Positions 5,459-6,631 of a stretch of DNA of 6,631 nt are shown one piece after another. Source of the DNA: Schlesneria sp. (GTDB taxonomy: Bacteria; Planctomycetota; Planctomycetia; Planctomycetales; Planctomycetaceae). Location of the stretch: assembly GCA_025353525.1 (NCBI GenBank), contig JANXOO010000062.1:1-6631 (forward strand). Reading direction: 5' to 3'. The notes below the pieces were generated by a model, which had not been told where the DNA came from, did no database searches, and saw nothing but the letters and a program-made list of their open reading frames with translations. The position numbers and the translations under genes are program-made. Each line of letters opens with the position of its first letter. Positions within the stretch are counted from its first letter, which is position 1.

Positions 5459-6631
5459 ATGTTATTTCGCTGTGTTTGTATGATCGCAATTCTGGGTTTC
5501 GTTATTGGTCGCCCGGGAATTGAAACCGTGATCGCGTCTGACTGGCCTCAGTTTCGCGGCCCTGCCGGTGCCGGAATTGCCGACGAACACGAGTACGCGA
5601 CGACATGGTCTTCGACAGAAAATGTCGCCTGGAAAATCGAACTGCCTGGTGCCGGAGCGTCGAGTCCCATCGCGATGGGCGACCGGGTCTTTGTAACGTG
5701 CTATCGCGGTGTCGATAATGCATCGAGCGACCTTAACAAGCTTGAACGGGTCCTCGTATGTGTCAATCGCGCCGACGGCAAAATCGTTTGGGACAAGACA
5801 ATCAAAGCAACGGATGACGAAGATCGATTTCAGGGATTCATCACCGGCCACGGCTACGCAACCAGCACTCCTGTGACAGACGGCGAACGCGTTTACGTCT
5901 TTTTTGGCAAAGCGGGCGTTTTCGCATTTGATCTCACCGGAAATCAACTATGGCACGCAAAGGTTGGCAACGGTTCATCGCAAATGGGTTGGGGTCAGGG
6001 AACCAGTCCCATCCTTTACAAGGACACCGTGATCATTCCTGCATTTGCCGAAAGTAAATCGGTTGTGGCTCTGGACAGAAAAACGGGCAAACAAGTCTGG
6101 AAAATGGACGCCGACGGATTTGGCGGGTGTTGGAGTTCCCCGATCCTTGTCGATTTACCCGACGGAAAACAGGAATTGGTCGTCAGTGTCCCCTTCGAAA
6201 TTTGGGGGCTCGATCCTGATAACGGCGAATTTCTGTGGTTTGCAGAGGGCGTCAAGGAAGGAGTGATGTGTCCGACTCTGGCCGCGAGCAAGGGAATCGT
6301 TTACGCCATCGGAGGCCGTCAAGGAGGGGCCGTCGCAATCCGGGTGGGCGGACGCGATGACGTGACAAAATCGCACACCGTTTGGCGAAAAGAAATCGGC
6401 TCTTACGTCACATCCCCCGTACTGGTCGGAGATCACCTTTACTGGGTCAGTGATCGCGGGATCGCCGTATGTGTCAAAACCGCTGACGGCGAGCAGGTCT
6501 ACCGCGAACGACTCGGCGATGCCAGTCAGTTATACGCTTCGGTCGTCGCCGCGAACGGCAGTCTGTTCGCCGTTTCCCGTGAGAAAGGAACGTTTGTCTA
6601 TGCGGCGAAGCCTCAGTTTGAATCGGTCGCC
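5459..6631 (+). CDS. Secreted PQQ-like (BamB/quinoprotein-type) beta-propeller protein, 3' end outside window
   Basis: The frame is open for 391 codons from ATG at 5459 to the last base with no stop, so the C-terminus is missing. Residues 1-26 form a signal peptide (hydrophobic stretch from about 7 to 18, cleavage likely after VIA), followed by SDWPQFRGP (27-35), the hallmark N-terminus of planctomycete secreted PQQ-repeat proteins. Propeller-blade repeats follow: ASSPIAMGDRVFVTC, TSTPVTDGERVYVFF, GTSPILYKDTVIIPA, WSSPILVD, TSPVLVGDHLYWV, each with a strand ending in W or V and a D-x-x-x-G turn (for example ADGKIVW, KTGKQVW, DNGEFLW). These are the standard PQQ/WD-like blades. The family includes BamB and quinoprotein dehydrogenases, but many planctomycete members have no proven cofactor or activity, and no catalytic Cys-Cys or Ca/PQQ site can be assigned here. 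An envelope scaffold or a dehydrogenase is possible. Confidence 0.9.
   Translation, partial: MLFRCVCMIAILGFVIGRPGIETVIASDWPQFRGPAGAGIADEHEYATTWSSTENVAWKIELPGAGASSPIAMGDRVFVTCYRGVDNASSDLNKLERVLVCVNRADGKIVWDKTIKATDDEDRFQGFITGHGYATSTPVTDGERVYVFFGKAGVFAFDLTGNQLWHAKVGNGSSQMGWGQGTSPILYKDTVIIPAFAESKSVVALDRKTGKQVWKMDADGFGGCWSSPILVDLPDGKQELVVSVPFEIWGLDPDNGEFLWFAEGVKEGVMCPTLAASKGIVYAIGGRQGGAVAIRVGGRDDVTKSHTVWRKEIGSYVTSPVLVGDHLYWVSDRGIAVCVKTADGEQVYRERLGDASQLYASVVAANGSLFAVSREKGTFVYAAKPQFESVA

Noticed and set aside
5462..5947. 161-codon open frame on the minus strand
   Set aside because: It lies entirely antisense to the propeller gene, whose blades and signal peptide are clear; its translation shows no recognisable domain.

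Overview
The window looks like planctomycete chromosome. The evidence is the C-terminal end of a DUF1553/PSD1-type protein, a secreted DWPQFRGP-type PQQ-like beta-propeller, a glycine-rich secreted Spy/LTxxQ-like protein, moderate GC content, and many lone genes with little conserved operon structure. I saw no mobile element, CRISPR array, tRNA or rRNA.

Layout, left to right. The + strand tail of a DUF1553 protein ends at 263. It converges, with only 12 bp between the stop codons, on a two-gene minus-strand unit (1951 down to 276). That unit encodes two membrane-anchored PilZ-like proteins that are paralogous to each other. The upstream one (A, 866-1951) has an N-terminal PilZ-like barrel, one membrane span, a long disordered Ser/Arg/Asn-rich linker and a C-terminal domain that resembles the RelE/ParE fold. 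The downstream one (B, 276-863) has a clearer PilZ motif set and a C-terminal membrane anchor. The two are probably translationally coupled.

A divergent intergenic region of about 200 bp (1952-2148) separates this unit from a + strand two-component system: an OmpR-family response regulator (2149-2805) and a HAMP-containing sensor histidine kinase (2832-4499), 26 bp apart. The intergenic region holds three helically phased TTYTTAC direct repeats and a TTGAC/GTCAA palindrome, both candidate regulator sites.

Downstream, after 88 bp with a plausible sigma70-type promoter, lies a secreted protein of 255 residues with glycine-rich ends and a visible internal duplication (4588-5355). It resembles Spy/CpxP/ZraP-type envelope-stress or metal-sensing partners. 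A strong 15-bp perfect hairpin follows. Only 29 bp later begins a secreted PQQ-like propeller protein (5459 to the window end, no stop reached).

How they may work together (inference): the kinase and regulator sense something at the envelope, and the Spy-like protein is a candidate target or periplasmic partner. The divergent PilZ pair may be controlled from the same intergenic region and may read cyclic-di-GMP at the inner membrane. The most unusual element is the PilZ pair, above all the membrane fusion of a degenerate PilZ domain to a ParE-like domain on the other side of the membrane.
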